DNA of 64,000 nt, taken from contig JAHDWA010000015.1 of assembly GCA_023382535.1 (NCBI GenBank), positions 1-64,000 on the forward strand, read 5' to 3'. This DNA comes from Anaerolineae bacterium. GTDB lineage: Bacteria > Chloroflexota > Anaerolineae > 4572-78 > J111. Below the pieces are notes generated by a model. That model ran no database searches. It saw nothing but the letters and a program-made list of their open reading frames with translations, and was not told the origin of the DNA. Below, piece after piece: positions 16,127-25,700 of the stretch (within the stretch, counting starts at the first letter, position 1; each line of letters begins with the position of its first letter). A program made the translations under genes and the position numbers.

Positions 16127-18823
16127 ATGGAGAAAAATTTCAATCCTCCAGTCTTCCAGCCTTCCAAGCCTCCTTCTCCTTTACCCTTTTTCTATTTAGT
16201 CCTTGTTATCACCCTGGCTTTCGGCCTGCGCGTGGTCTACTTAAACAGACTGCCCCTGTCGCTCAGCCTCGATGAAGCCGTTGACGGCCTGGATGCCCTG
16301 CAACTCATCCGGCTGGGCTGGCTCACTCCCTTTTTACAAAACAACTTTGGCCGCGAAACCCTATTTTTTTACCTGCAAGGGCTGCTTTTGGAGCTGGCGG
16401 GTATTTCTATCTTCTCCCTGCGTTTTGCTTCAGTTCTTGCCGGCACTCTGACGATCCCCCTCTTGTACGCTGTAGGGCAGCGGCTAGGGCTAGAACGGGC
16501 AACCTTCAAATATGCCAGTTCCAGGCTGGTTAGCCTGCTGGCAGCAACCGGCCTGGCCGTATCCTACTGGCATCTCTACTTCAGCCGGGTCAGCCTGCGA
16601 GCGATTCTGCTCCCACCCCTGCTGCTGGCCCTGATCTGGTGTTTCTGGCGCGGTTGGTGTCTCTCGTCTCCCCCCCACCCCTCTCCCAGTGGGAGAGGGG
16701 AGTCGCGCCAGCGACGGGGTGAGGGCTTTTCATCGCTGGTGGTGAAGCCAAGGCTTCGTAATGACTCCTTCCTAAAAGGCCTGAGCCTAAGATTTGGCTG
16801 GCTCGCCGCCGCCGGCTTCCTTCTGGGATTGACCTTTTACACCTACCTGGCGGCTCGGCTGCTGCCCGTCCTTTTTGTTACCTTTGTGATCGTCGAATTG
16901 ATCCGTAATCCGCCGGCCCGAATAAGAAATCTGCTGGGCCTCTTGATTTTTGCGGGCGCTGCGGCCCTGACCGCTATTCCCCTGGTTCTTTACTTTCAAC
17001 AGAATCCCCAGGCGTTGAGCAGCCGCACCGGGGCTATTTCTGTTTTTGCCGGCGACACCCCTGTGACCATGTTTGGCAGCAATCTCCTGGCGCTGCTGCG
17101 CCTCCATTTTTTCGCTCACACCTGGCTGGGGCAGTGGCCGGCCCTGGACCTCCTGGCAGCGGTGGGGCTTTTGGTGGGCCTGCTGACCTGTCTCTACCAC
17201 TTCAAAAAACCGGCCTGTTTGTTTTTGCTGTTATGGTGGGCCATCGGCACAGCGCCCATCCTGCTCTCAACCCAGGATTGGACCGCAACGACGACGCTGC
17301 TGCGCGGCATAATGGCCTGGCCTGCCCTGTATCTGCTTTCGGCGATAGGTCTGGTGACTGTAGGTCAGCGCATCGGCGCAGTAGTGAAAAAAAACGTCTC
17401 TTCGACTTACACCCGGAATCGTCTCCTCGCTTCCCCGCTTCTTCGCCTCTTTATCCCTCTTATATTGTTGCTTATATTTAGCGGCTTCACCAGCAGCTAC
17501 AACTACTTCTCCATCTGGGCGACCACTCACAATGACTTCAGCGATCATCCGCCCCGGCTGGCCGACTACCTCAACGGTCAAACCAGTCAGCTAAGCCTCA
17601 CCCCGCTCCGGTTCTACAGTGAGAGTGTCTCTAATTTTTTACTACAAGCCCGCTATCCAAATCTGCATAATGGGAACAGTGCTACCCTGCGTGCTCTGCT
17701 GGCTTCGTGGCCGGCCAGCGTCTACCTGTTGCCAGACAAGTCAACCGCCGAGTCGCTTTTTGTCCTCCTCGTTCCCGCTGCCAATGGCCAGGGGACCGCC
17801 TATCTTCTCCCCCCGTTAACCCCCGCCCAGAGCGAGGCGCTTGCCCGCCATACCCGCGCCGCTTCCCCGCTCTCAACGCTGCTCGATGGCGAGGGCGAGC
17901 CAATTGCTCAGGTTTACCCCCTGGCGGCTGATACGCCCTTCCTCTCTGGCGGCGAACAGGAATCAACCTGGCAGCCTGTCCGGGCCAGTTTCAAAAGCGA
18001 AGTGCTGTTAGCCGGCTACCGCGTCGAACCGGCGACTCTCAAACCCGGCGAAAGCGTAACTCTTTTCCTTAACTGGCAGGCCCAGCGGCCAATAGATGGG
18101 GATTACTACCTCTTTATCCACCTTTTCGATGTCGTCCAGGACCGGCGCTGGGGTCAGGTGAATACACCCCTGACCGGCCTGCTCTTCAATGCCCATCGCT
18201 GGCCCGTTGGTCTGACCGTACCCGACAGGCATTTGTTTACCCTGCCCGCCGATGCCCCCGACGGCGCATATCGCTTTGAAGTGGGTCTCTACGAAGCCGC
18301 TTCGCAGCAGCGTTTGCCGGTGAGTACCGGCGATACTACCCTCACCAGCGACAAATTGATCCTGGGTAAAATTCAGGTGTGGCAGCAGCCGCCGGCCCCG
18401 CCTCAATATCCGCTGGAGTATATTCAGTTTGGTGAGGCCATTGCTTTGACCGGGTATGATCGGCCAACTTCAACCCTGCGCCCGGGCCAATCCCTGTCTT
18501 TTAACCTTCATTGGCAGGCCCGGGCCGCTGTTCTGCCCAATTACACCGTCTTTACCCATTTACTGGACCGTGCCGGCCAGCTTCGCGCCCAGCAGGATAA
18601 TCCGCCCCAGCAAGGTCGTTACCCAACCTCCTGGTGGAGTCCCGGCGAAACCATTGTTGACGCCCATACCCTGTTCCTACCCCCAGATTTGGCTCCGGGG
18701 CCATACACCCTGCGCCTGGGTTTGTACCAGTCTGAAACCGGCCAGCGCCTCCCGCTGAAAAATCAGAGGCAAGATTTTGTGGATTTGCCCAATTTCATTT
18801 ACGTGAGCAAGAACTCTCCCTAG
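16127..18823 (+). CDS. GT39-like (PMT family) membrane glycosyltransferase with beta-rich C-terminal repeats
   Basis: An 898-residue protein. The N-terminal half is a GT-C glycosyltransferase: after the first membrane segment comes the loop LDEAVDGLDALQLIR, with the acidic residues expected to be catalytic, then about ten more spans. The family uses polyprenyl-phosphate sugars on the outer face. The C-terminal third has two copies of a soluble beta-sandwich-like module, each with a LxPGxxxxxxLxWQA strand, the phrase YTVFTHLLD or YYLFIHLFD and a TLRLGLYQ or RFEVGLYE ending. Two word repeats lie inside: the start codon region (FQPSKPPSPLP) and an in-frame insertion after about residue 180 (PHPSPSGRGESRQRR), which is the element at 16671-16768. 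Confidence 0.85.
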   Translation: MEKNFNPPVFQPSKPPSPLPFFYLVLVITLAFGLRVVYLNRLPLSLSLDEAVDGLDALQLIRLGWLTPFLQNNFGRETLFFYLQGLLLELAGISIFSLRFASVLAGTLTIPLLYAVGQRLGLERATFKYASSRLVSLLAATGLAVSYWHLYFSRVSLRAILLPPLLLALIWCFWRGWCLSSPPHPSPSGRGESRQRRGEGFSSLVVKPRLRNDSFLKGLSLRFGWLAAAGFLLGLTFYTYLAARLLPVLFVTFVIVELIRNPPARIRNLLGLLIFAGAAALTAIPLVLYFQQNPQALSSRTGAISVFAGDTPVTMFGSNLLALLRLHFFAHTWLGQWPALDLLAAVGLLVGLLTCLYHFKKPACLFLLLWWAIGTAPILLSTQDWTATTTLLRGIMAWPALYLLSAIGLVTVGQRIGAVVKKNVSSTYTRNRLLASPLLRLFIPLILLLIFSGFTSSYNYFSIWATTHNDFSDHPPRLADYLNGQTSQLSLTPLRFYSESVSNFLLQARYPNLHNGNSATLRALLASWPASVYLLPDKSTAESLFVLLVPAANGQGTAYLLPPLTPAQSEALARHTRAASPLSTLLDGEGEPIAQVYPLAADTPFLSGGEQESTWQPVRASFKSEVLLAGYRVEPATLKPGESVTLFLNWQAQRPIDGDYYLFIHLFDVVQDRRWGQVNTPLTGLLFNAHRWPVGLTVPDRHLFTLPADAPDGAYRFEVGLYEAASQQRLPVSTGDTTLTSDKLILGKIQVWQQPPAPPQYPLEYIQFGEAIALTGYDRPTSTLRPGQSLSFNLHWQARAAVLPNYTVFTHLLDRAGQLRAQQDNPPQQGRYPTSWWSPGETIVDAHTLFLPPDLAPGPYTLRLGLYQSETGQRLPLKNQRQDFVDLPNFIYVSKNSP
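16671..16768. repeat. Compound palindromic repeat, copy 1 (inside the GT39 gene)
   Basis: The 48 nt at 16683-16730 are identical to 54110-54157. They contain CTCCCA-G-TGGGAG and CGC...GCG dyads and a GGGGTGAGGG arm followed by CTTTT; the flank GAAGCC-aa-GGCTTC is also shared. It is in frame and adds about 33 codons to a loop of the glycosyltransferase. Confidence 0.9.
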
Positions 18824-19152
18824 GCTTTGTTATAAACGCTAATGAAAATTCGCTTCTAACCATTTTCTAATTTTTTTCCTACTAATCTCTAAGCAAGATA
18901 CGGTATCTTAACACTGTCAGGTCGCCATTTTATCACGCTTTCGTCATCCCCTGCTACAAATAGAACTTTCCCTGCTTGATTCCCAGCCATTGCTCAAGTT
19001 GTCGCCAGAGTTTGGTGTCTCCTCCCTGAGTGCGTAAAAGTCACGGCCAGAGGCGACCGCGATCTGGTCTCTAACCAAGCCCCTAACCCGGCCCTGGGTA
19101 AAACGGTAGCGGGTCTGTTTCATTGATGTCTCAGACAAATGTAGGAGGGATG
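18824..19152. other. Gene-free stretch before the response regulator
   Basis: About 330 nt between the GT39 gene and the response regulator. I see no convincing open frame, hairpin or promoter. A 64-codon minus-strand frame (18944-19138) has no ribosome site and no recognisable motif. Confidence 0.5.
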
Positions 19153-19845
19153 ATGTCTGGCAGGTTGTTAGTGATTGAGGATGATCTTGACTCCTGTGAC
19201 TTATTGCAGCTCGTTCTTACCCGGAAGGGCTTCCAGGTGGAGATGGCCTATGATGCCAGCACAGGACTCCAAAAGAGTTCTACCCTCCAGCCGGATGGAA
19301 TTATTCTGGACCTCATGCTGCCCGATCTGGATGGGTGGCAGGCGTGCGCCCGCTTGAGGGAAATGTCAGATGTGCCCATTATTATCCTCACCGCGTTGGA
19401 TATAGCCGAATACTCAATTAAGGGCCTCGAATTGGGCGCTGACGCCTACCTGGTCAAGCCTGTCGCGCCTGAAGAACTGGTGGCCCGTGTTCGGGCTGTC
19501 CTTCGCCGGGCCAGCCGCTTAAGAACCAAGCGGGGTGACGGTCAAGGCTCTCTTTTTACTTATAAAAAGCTGGTAGTTGATTTTGACCGGCAAGAAGTGA
19601 CCGTTGCCGGCCAGAGGGTCCATTTAACTCCGGCCGAGTTCCGCCTGTTGACAGTTCTGGTCCAACACAAAGGCCGTTTACTGCCACATCAATTTCTGGT
19701 GAAGCAAGTATGGGGACCAGAGTTCAACAGCGGAACTGACTATTTGCACCGCTACATTAATTATCTGCGGCGCAAGCTGGAAAAAGATCCGGCCCAGCCT
19801 GAGTTGATCCACACCGAAGGGGAAATCGGCTACCGGTTTGCCTAG
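19153..19845 (+). CDS. OmpR/PhoB-family response regulator, orphan
   Basis: A two-component DNA-binding regulator of about 230 residues. The receiver domain has the acidic pair in IEDDLDS, the phosphoacceptor Asp in IILDLMLPDLDGW, the Thr in IILTALD and the Lys in YLVKPVAPEELVARVRAVLRR. The C-terminal winged helix shows LTPAEFRLLTVLVQHKGRLL and the wing phrase TEGEIGYRF. I start at the ATG at 19153, four bases after AGGAGG; an ATG directly before it (19150) and an upstream one at 19123 without ribosome site are alternatives. No histidine kinase gene is next to it, and it converges with yfbR. Confidence 0.92.
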   Translation: MSGRLLVIEDDLDSCDLLQLVLTRKGFQVEMAYDASTGLQKSSTLQPDGIILDLMLPDLDGWQACARLREMSDVPIIILTALDIAEYSIKGLELGADAYLVKPVAPEELVARVRAVLRRASRLRTKRGDGQGSLFTYKKLVVDFDRQEVTVAGQRVHLTPAEFRLLTVLVQHKGRLLPHQFLVKQVWGPEFNSGTDYLHRYINYLRRKLEKDPAQPELIHTEGEIGYRFA

Positions 19846-19861
19846 CCTTTTTCTGCTCATC

Positions 19862-20440
19862 CTAATTCAGTTCATCCAAGGTCAAGGCCATACTGGGAAT
19901 GTATGTTTCCATAAAGTAATCCACCTCCGGCAGCTTCAGCTCAGTCAAGGTCATCTTGATTGCCTTTTCTGCTTTGGCAAACTCTTGATTGCCGGCCTTT
20001 AGTTCTTCCAGACACTTCAAATAAGCGCAGATTTTATCGGCGGCCTTGACAAGCTGCCATTGGTCACGATCCTCTTCTTGCGCGAAAAATAGGCTTTGAT
20101 AAGCCGGTTTTAATTCTTCCGGCAGCATATTATGCAGCCGCTGGCTCGCCACTTGCTCGATTTCACCGTAGGTTTGTTTGATCTTCGGGTTAAAGTATTT
20201 GATGGGGGCGGCCAGGTCGCCCGTAATAACTTCGCCCACATCATGAAATAAAGCCAGCACGGCCGTTCGTTCTGGATTGACCGTCCCGCCGAAAAATTTA
20301 TTCCTGATCAAAGCTAACCCATGCGCAATCATAGCCACCTGGAGACTATGTTCCTGGATATTTTCCGGCTGGGTATTGCGCATCAACCCCCAGCGTTGAA
20401 TGAATTTCATCCGGGCCAGGTAGGCAAAAAAATGACTCAT
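19862..20440 (-). CDS. yfbR: 5'-deoxynucleotidase, YfbR family (HD domain)
   Basis: A 192-residue metal-dependent HD phosphohydrolase that removes the 5'-phosphate of dNMPs and helps to balance nucleotide pools. It is close to the E. coli protein over its whole length: the N-terminus SHFFAYLARMKFIQRWGLMR, the first metal His in EHSLQVAMIAH, the HD pair in LFHDVGEVITGDL, the YFN and AADKICAYLKCLEEL segments and the end DYFMETYIPS...LDE. Trp and Arg of RWGLMR, which select the 2'-deoxyribose, are kept. Such high similarity to a proteobacterial protein leaves transfer possible. Convergent with the response regulator, 16 nt apart. Confidence 0.93.
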   Translation of the reverse strand: MSHFFAYLARMKFIQRWGLMRNTQPENIQEHSLQVAMIAHGLALIRNKFFGGTVNPERTAVLALFHDVGEVITGDLAAPIKYFNPKIKQTYGEIEQVASQRLHNMLPEELKPAYQSLFFAQEEDRDQWQLVKAADKICAYLKCLEELKAGNQEFAKAEKAIKMTLTELKLPEVDYFMETYIPSMALTLDELN

Positions 20441-20554
20441 GGAAGCCTCCTTTACTAACGGTTTATTGTACCGGTCAGTTTACTTGCCAAAGTTTAAATA
20501 ACAAAAACCCCCTACTTTAGAGATTATGGGCAATTGATGAACCAGAGGCGAAGA

Positions 20555-20583
20555 TTGTACCTTTTATTCTTGAGTGGTACACT
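20555..20583 (+). promoter_or_regulatory. Candidate promoter of the GT39-kinase-enolase operon
   Basis: TTGTAC (20555-20560), 17-nt spacer, TACACT (20578-20583), about 50 nt before the TTG start of the first glycosyltransferase of the run. Confidence 0.5.
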
Positions 20584-20638
20584 GGAGGATGTTTGATCGA
20601 GACGAAAGTCCGCGCTATCAGTCGTGAGGTTTTAAGTT

Positions 20639-22732
20639 TTGAGCTTCAATTTTCGCCTTTCACCGGGCCTGGCCCAACGAGCCAGCTTGCTGATCCTGCT
20701 GCTCGCCTTTTTCCTGCGCGTCTACCAGCTCGACAGCCAATCATTGCGAGGCGACGAAGCGGCGACCGTGCTCTACTCGGCTTTGCCGGTCTCCGACTTG
20801 TGGGAATTGTCTCGCGTCACCGACCCGCATCCGCCCCTTTACTATTTAATGCTTCATCCCTGGCAGCGCTGGGTTGGCGAGAGCGCCTGGGCCATGCGCT
20901 TCGCCGGGGTCGCTGCCAGTACCTTGGCCGTCGCCGCCCTGTACGCCCTCGCCTGCCGGACCCTGCGGACGGCCGCCGCCCCGCTTCTCGCCGCCGTCCT
21001 GCTGGCAGTCAATCCGCTCCAAATCTGGCTGGCCCAAGATATTCGGTCCTATCCTTTTTTTACCCTGCTGGGGCTGCTCTCTTCCTGGGCCTTGTGGCGA
21101 GCCTTGCACAGTAGTCAGAAGTCAGTAACCAGTAGCCAGATGTATATGTTCCACGCCCCACGCTCTACCCCCTGGCTCATCTACCTGCTCCTCACCCTGG
21201 CTTGTTTCTACATTCATTATTACACCGCCTTTCTCATCACCTTCCAGGGCTTGTTTGTACTCTGCAATAGGCGGCGGTTCTGGGCGCAAAAGTGGCCGTG
21301 GCTGGCCTCACAAGTAACCCTGGCTCTGCTGATGCTTCCTGGCCTGCAACTGGCTTATAACTTTGTCGGCGAAGCGGCCGGGGGGATTGATAAAATCGCC
21401 ACCCCCGCTCTGCTGCGGCTGGCCTTCACCTCGCTGCTGACCGGCTTCACCCTGGCCGGCACCTGGGGCTTATGGGCCAGTCTGCTCCTGGCTCCGCTGT
21501 GGCTCATAGGTATCGTCGTCCTTCTCCGCCGTGATTTTGTCTCCGGCAGCTTCTGGCTTCTTTTTTTTGCCGTGCCCGTGCTCGGCGTGATTGCCCTTTC
21601 CATTGACCGGCCTTTCTTCAAAGAGCGTTTTCTCATCCAGGCCCAGCCCGCGTTTGAGTTGCTCCTGGCTGTCGGTTTTTTGAGCCTGTGGCGAATCAGC
21701 AACCGGCGAATAGCGAATAGCGAACCCGCAGGGCAAGTGTGGCGAGTGGCAACTATCTCTTCACGCAACACGCAACACGCAACACGCAATACGCTTCACG
21801 TCTCCCGCCTCCTCGCCTCCCTCCTCCTGGCTTTCCTGCTCTGGGTCAATTTCCTGGCCCTCGCCAATTACTTCGCCAACCCTGCCTATGCCAAAGCCCC
21901 ACCCTGGCAGCTCTATCACGACTACGTCAGCGGTCACGCTCGCCCCGGCGATGTTATGCTGACCAACTTCCCGGAAGCCGCAGTCAGCTACTACAGCCCT
22001 AATGAATTGCCCTTTTATGTAATCCCCGCGGAACGCGACCAACCGGCTGCATCTCGCCTGGCCCAGACCGGGCAAATTGCCAGCGCTTATCAACGCATCT
22101 GGTTTTTGCCCTTATTACGCCAGGGGTTCGACGAACAGGGCGATGTTCTCAACTGGCTGGACCGCCACGCCGACCGGGTCCATCAAATCTTCTTCCCCGA
22201 TTACAACCTCAATCTTTACCTCGGTCCGCCCGCCATTGACGCCTCCCTCATCGGCCAGCCGGTTGCGTTTGCTCACGGCCCCCGCTTGCGCGGCTTCCAA
22301 ATCTTTGATAAAGACGGCGACCCCCGCCTGACCGCTCCATCCACGGGGGAAGAGGAAGCGTATCTGCTCACCCTTGAGCCGGAAGACTCTTTTACCCTCT
22401 CCCTCTACTGGCTCAGCGCCGGCCCCAGCGACGCTTCCTACACCGTTTTTGTCCACCTCATCGCCGCCGATGGCTTCAACCGCACCGGCCAGGATAACCT
22501 CCCGGTCTGGGGCAGCTACCCGACCACTCTCTGGCAGCCCGGCGAAAAAATCACCGACAAATATACCCTGACCGTTCCCGCCGGCGCCCCTCCCGGCGAC
22601 CACCGCCTGCGCGTCGGCTGGTACAACTCGACCACCCAGGAGCGGGTCCCGGTTCTGGCTAACCAGGGCCAATCTAGCGGCGATTTTACAACCTTGAATG
22701 TCATCATCCGGGTTAAAACCGTTGGCAATTAA
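20639..22732 (+). CDS. GT39-like membrane glycosyltransferase
   Basis: A 697-residue protein. The first helix is followed by SLRGDEAATVLYS, whose Asp-Glu pair is the likely catalytic acid of this GT-C class, and by DPHPPLYYLMLHPW, a loop seen in ArnT/PMT-type enzymes. About eleven spans run to residue 400. The soluble tail (410-690) ends in one beta-rich module (DSFTLSLYWLSAGP, YTVFVHLIAADG, GDHRLRVGWYN) shared with the two other giant proteins here. Start is TTG with GAGG nine bases upstream. Two loops (SSQKSVTSSQMYMFHAPRS and RRIANSE...RNTQHATRNTLH) are encoded by repeated words. It overlaps the next gene by 35 nt. Confidence 0.85.
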   Translation: MSFNFRLSPGLAQRASLLILLLAFFLRVYQLDSQSLRGDEAATVLYSALPVSDLWELSRVTDPHPPLYYLMLHPWQRWVGESAWAMRFAGVAASTLAVAALYALACRTLRTAAAPLLAAVLLAVNPLQIWLAQDIRSYPFFTLLGLLSSWALWRALHSSQKSVTSSQMYMFHAPRSTPWLIYLLLTLACFYIHYYTAFLITFQGLFVLCNRRRFWAQKWPWLASQVTLALLMLPGLQLAYNFVGEAAGGIDKIATPALLRLAFTSLLTGFTLAGTWGLWASLLLAPLWLIGIVVLLRRDFVSGSFWLLFFAVPVLGVIALSIDRPFFKERFLIQAQPAFELLLAVGFLSLWRISNRRIANSEPAGQVWRVATISSRNTQHATRNTLHVSRLLASLLLAFLLWVNFLALANYFANPAYAKAPPWQLYHDYVSGHARPGDVMLTNFPEAAVSYYSPNELPFYVIPAERDQPAASRLAQTGQIASAYQRIWFLPLLRQGFDEQGDVLNWLDRHADRVHQIFFPDYNLNLYLGPPAIDASLIGQPVAFAHGPRLRGFQIFDKDGDPRLTAPSTGEEEAYLLTLEPEDSFTLSLYWLSAGPSDASYTVFVHLIAADGFNRTGQDNLPVWGSYPTTLWQPGEKITDKYTLTVPAGAPPGDHRLRVGWYNSTTQERVPVLANQGQSSGDFTTLNVIIRVKTVGN
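21108..21165. repeat. In-frame word repeat inside GT39 gene 2
   Basis: The word CAGTAGTCAG/CAGTAACCAG/CAGTAGCCAG is repeated, followed by CCACGCCCCACGCTC. It encodes a hydrophilic, Ser/Gln-rich loop between two membrane helices. Confidence 0.6.
21690..21815. repeat. In-frame word repeats (GCGAATA and ACGCAAC) inside GT39 gene 2
   Basis: GGCGAATAGCGAATAGCGAA (21706-21724 region) is followed by four near-identical ACGCAACAC units ending in ACGCTTCACGTC (about 21764-21802). They encode a polar loop (RNTQHATRNTLHVS) between two membrane helices. Confidence 0.75.
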
Positions 22733-25700
22733 CAAGTATCAATTGACCGTTGACAATTATTTGCCTCGCCACCTCCCCTTTCTCTTGATTCTCCTCCTCC
22801 ACCTGGCCCTTTCCCTCACCTACGCCCGGCAAGTGCCCCTCGGCGAAGCGCCCGACGAACCGGCCCATTTGAGCTATGCCCAATTTATTGCCCGGCAGGG
22901 CCGCCTGCCGACCACACTGGCCGAACGCCGGGAGGCCGGCTATCGTTCGGCCTGGCCGCCGCTGTACCATTTTCTGGTGGCCGGCCCTCTTGCCGCTGTC
23001 GGCGATGCGCCCCCCACCCGCCTGAAAGCTGTCGGCGATACCCCCCGCCGCCTCATCCCGACCAACGGCCAGACGATTGCCGCCTTCATCCATACCGCCG
23101 ACGAAGCTCCGCCCTGGCGCGGCCTGCCCCTGGCCTGGCATCTTGGCCGCCTCATCTCCGTCGCTTTGACCGCTCTGGCTGTTACCTTGACCTATGCCAT
23201 CGCCTGGCGCTTCACCGGCCGGCGCATCCTGGCTGCCAGCGCCGCCGCCCTGCACGCCTTTATCCCCCAGGTTCTCTTCATCGGCAGCGTCCTCAACGAC
23301 GACAACCTGCTCATCTGTCTGGCCGGCCTGATTTTCCTCACGCTCATTACCTATCCTCGCCGCGCCAGCGCTCGTCGCGCCTTCCTGTTAGGCGCGCTGC
23401 TCGGTTTGGCAACCATCGCCAAGTACAATGCTCTACCCTTATGGGTTTTGGTCGCAATCTGGAGTATAGTGAGAGTGTTGGAAGGGTGGAAGGATGGAAG
23501 GATGGGAAAAGAAATTCTTCCAATCTTCCAGTCTTCCATCCTTCCATTTTCCATTGCCTCCCTCCTCACTGCTGGCTGGTGGTTCATCTTCATCTGGCTC
23601 CACTTCAACCAGGTTGACACCCTCGGCCTGCTGCCCGGCTCGCTGGCGGCACTGACCGCCGGAACCAGCGACGCTTCCCTCCGCCAGTTGTCCACCGCTC
23701 CAGCTCTGACCTTCCCCTCCCTGGCCGCCTGGCTGGAGTGGTTCACTACCCTCTTCGAGACTTTCTGGGGCAGCTTCGGCGGCGGCAGCACGATTGACTT
23801 ACCGGCGTGGAGTTACTGGCTGCTTGCCTGCTTATGCCTGCTGGCGCTCATTCCGGGAGTGGGGGGTTGGGGGTCAGGGATTGGGAGCCAGACCTCTCGC
23901 CTCACGCCTCACGCCCGACGCTCCACGCTCTTCCTCCTTTCCCCCCTTCTCTTCCTCCCGCTACCCCTCCTCCGCTTCATCCTCACCGGCAGCATCGTCG
24001 AGACCGCTCAGGGCCGCCACCTCTTCCCCGCCCTCCCCGCCATCACCCTGACCCTCGTTTGGGGACTGTCACGTTGCAGGTTGCAGGTTACGGGTCGCAG
24101 GTCAGAGGTTACAAACTACAAGTCGCAAGTCAAACACCCCACATACCGCTCGCTGCATATCACGCATCACGCATCAGAGCGCAGCCTCCCCTTGGGACGC
24201 ATCACGCACTACGCCTCACGTCTCCTCCTCCCTCTCTTCGCTCTCCTCCTCAGCCTCTCCAGCCTCAATCTCATCCAGGCCGGCTACCCGCCTCCCATTC
24301 CCCTCCATACTACTACTACAGCCGCCACTGCCGCCAATCTTCTAAACCTCAAGGTCGCTAAAAGCATCACCTTGATTGGTTACGAAGTGGGTCAGGTCAC
24401 TCCCGGCGTTTTGCCGCTCACCCTGGTTTGGCAGGCCGACGCCGTTCCCACCGACGATTACCTTACCGAGCTGACTGTGCTTGACGCAGCCGGCCAGCCT
24501 GCCGGCGGCTGGCTCGGCCATCCTCTCGGCGGGCGTTACCCCACCCGCGCCTGGGACAAAGGCGACATCCTGCGCCATACCATTCCTGTATCTCTGCTGC
24601 CGGATCAGCCCCCTGGTCCGATCACTCTCAGCCTGCGCCTGCTCGACTCCTTCAACCAACCCACCACGCCTAACCCACTCATCCTCGCCTCCAATCTACC
24701 AATTCTCCAATCTTCCAGCCCTCCAACCCTCTCCCCTGCTCCCCCGCACCCCCGCACCCCTGCCCACCTCCGCGCCGACGACCTCCCCCCCGCTGCCCCT
24801 TTCACCTATCGCAGCACCCTCAGCTTCGTTCTCCCCGATCCTGACCCGCCTGACCTGATCGCGCCGAGCGGCCAAACCTTTTCCCCCACTCATATCATCT
24901 CCGGGTCAACCGGCGCTGTTGCCCATTTCATCGTCGCCGCTAACTGGCCCAGCGGCGAGTACTATTTGCCGTTCAACGTTGAACGTTTAACGTTGAACGT
25001 TGCCAACCGACTCCGCCAGTTCGACCTCCCCCCAATGCAGCATACCGTCAACGCCAATTTTGCCGGCGCCCTCACCCTGCTCGGCTACGATTTGCCCCGG
25101 CGCCGGGTGCAGCCAGGAGCAACTTTCCCGATCACCCTTCACTGGCGCGCCGAACGCGCCGTGGGCCAAAACTTAATTGTCTTCAACCATCTCCTCGACC
25201 AGGCTGCCGTCCAGCGCGGCGGCGCAGACCGTACCCCGCAGCTTTACTACACCACCCTGCTCTGGGTCCCCGGCGAAATTGTCTCCGACGCCTACGATGT
25301 GCCCGTCGCCCGCACTGCCCCCCCCGGCGTCTACTGGCTCGACGTCGGCCTCTACCCCTCCGGGCAGCCCACCTTTTCCCTGCCCCTGTTTGCCAGCGGC
25401 CAGCCCCTCGACCGCAACAGCGTCCGTCTCGGCCCGCTCAAGGTCGGCGGCCCGCCGCCCGGTGTGACCATCCCGGAAGCTCATCCCCAAAATCCGTTGA
25501 ATATCTCCTTCGACAATCAAATTACCCTCCTTGGCTTTACTCTGACCTCTCCCATTGACAATTCACAATTAACCCTCTTCTGGCGCGCCGACTCTCCTCC
25601 CCCCGCCGACTACACCGTCTTCATCCACCTGCTCGACCCGTTTGGGAACCTGGTTGCCCAATTCGACAGCCCGCCCGCCGCTGGCGCTTACCCCACCAGC

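Noticed and set aside
16669..16768. Frameshift or pseudogene in the first GT39-like gene because of an odd low-complexity insert
   Set aside because: The insert is a multiple of three in effect, the frame continues on both sides with membrane helices and tail modules, and a second copy of the same DNA element exists elsewhere.
18944..19138. A 64-codon minus-strand frame in the spacer before the response regulator
   Set aside because: No ribosome site, no known motif, and its start overlaps the response-regulator translation start region.
20593..21114. Arg/Pro-rich open frame on the plus strand at the start of the second GT39-like gene
   Set aside because: It is out of frame with the well-supported glycosyltransferase (membrane helices, LRGDEA motif), has no family pattern, and its composition is that of a shadow frame in GC-rich DNA.
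21764..21802. CRISPR-like array (ACGCAAC repeats)
   Set aside because: The units are 9 nt, contiguous and without spacers, and lie in frame in a gene.
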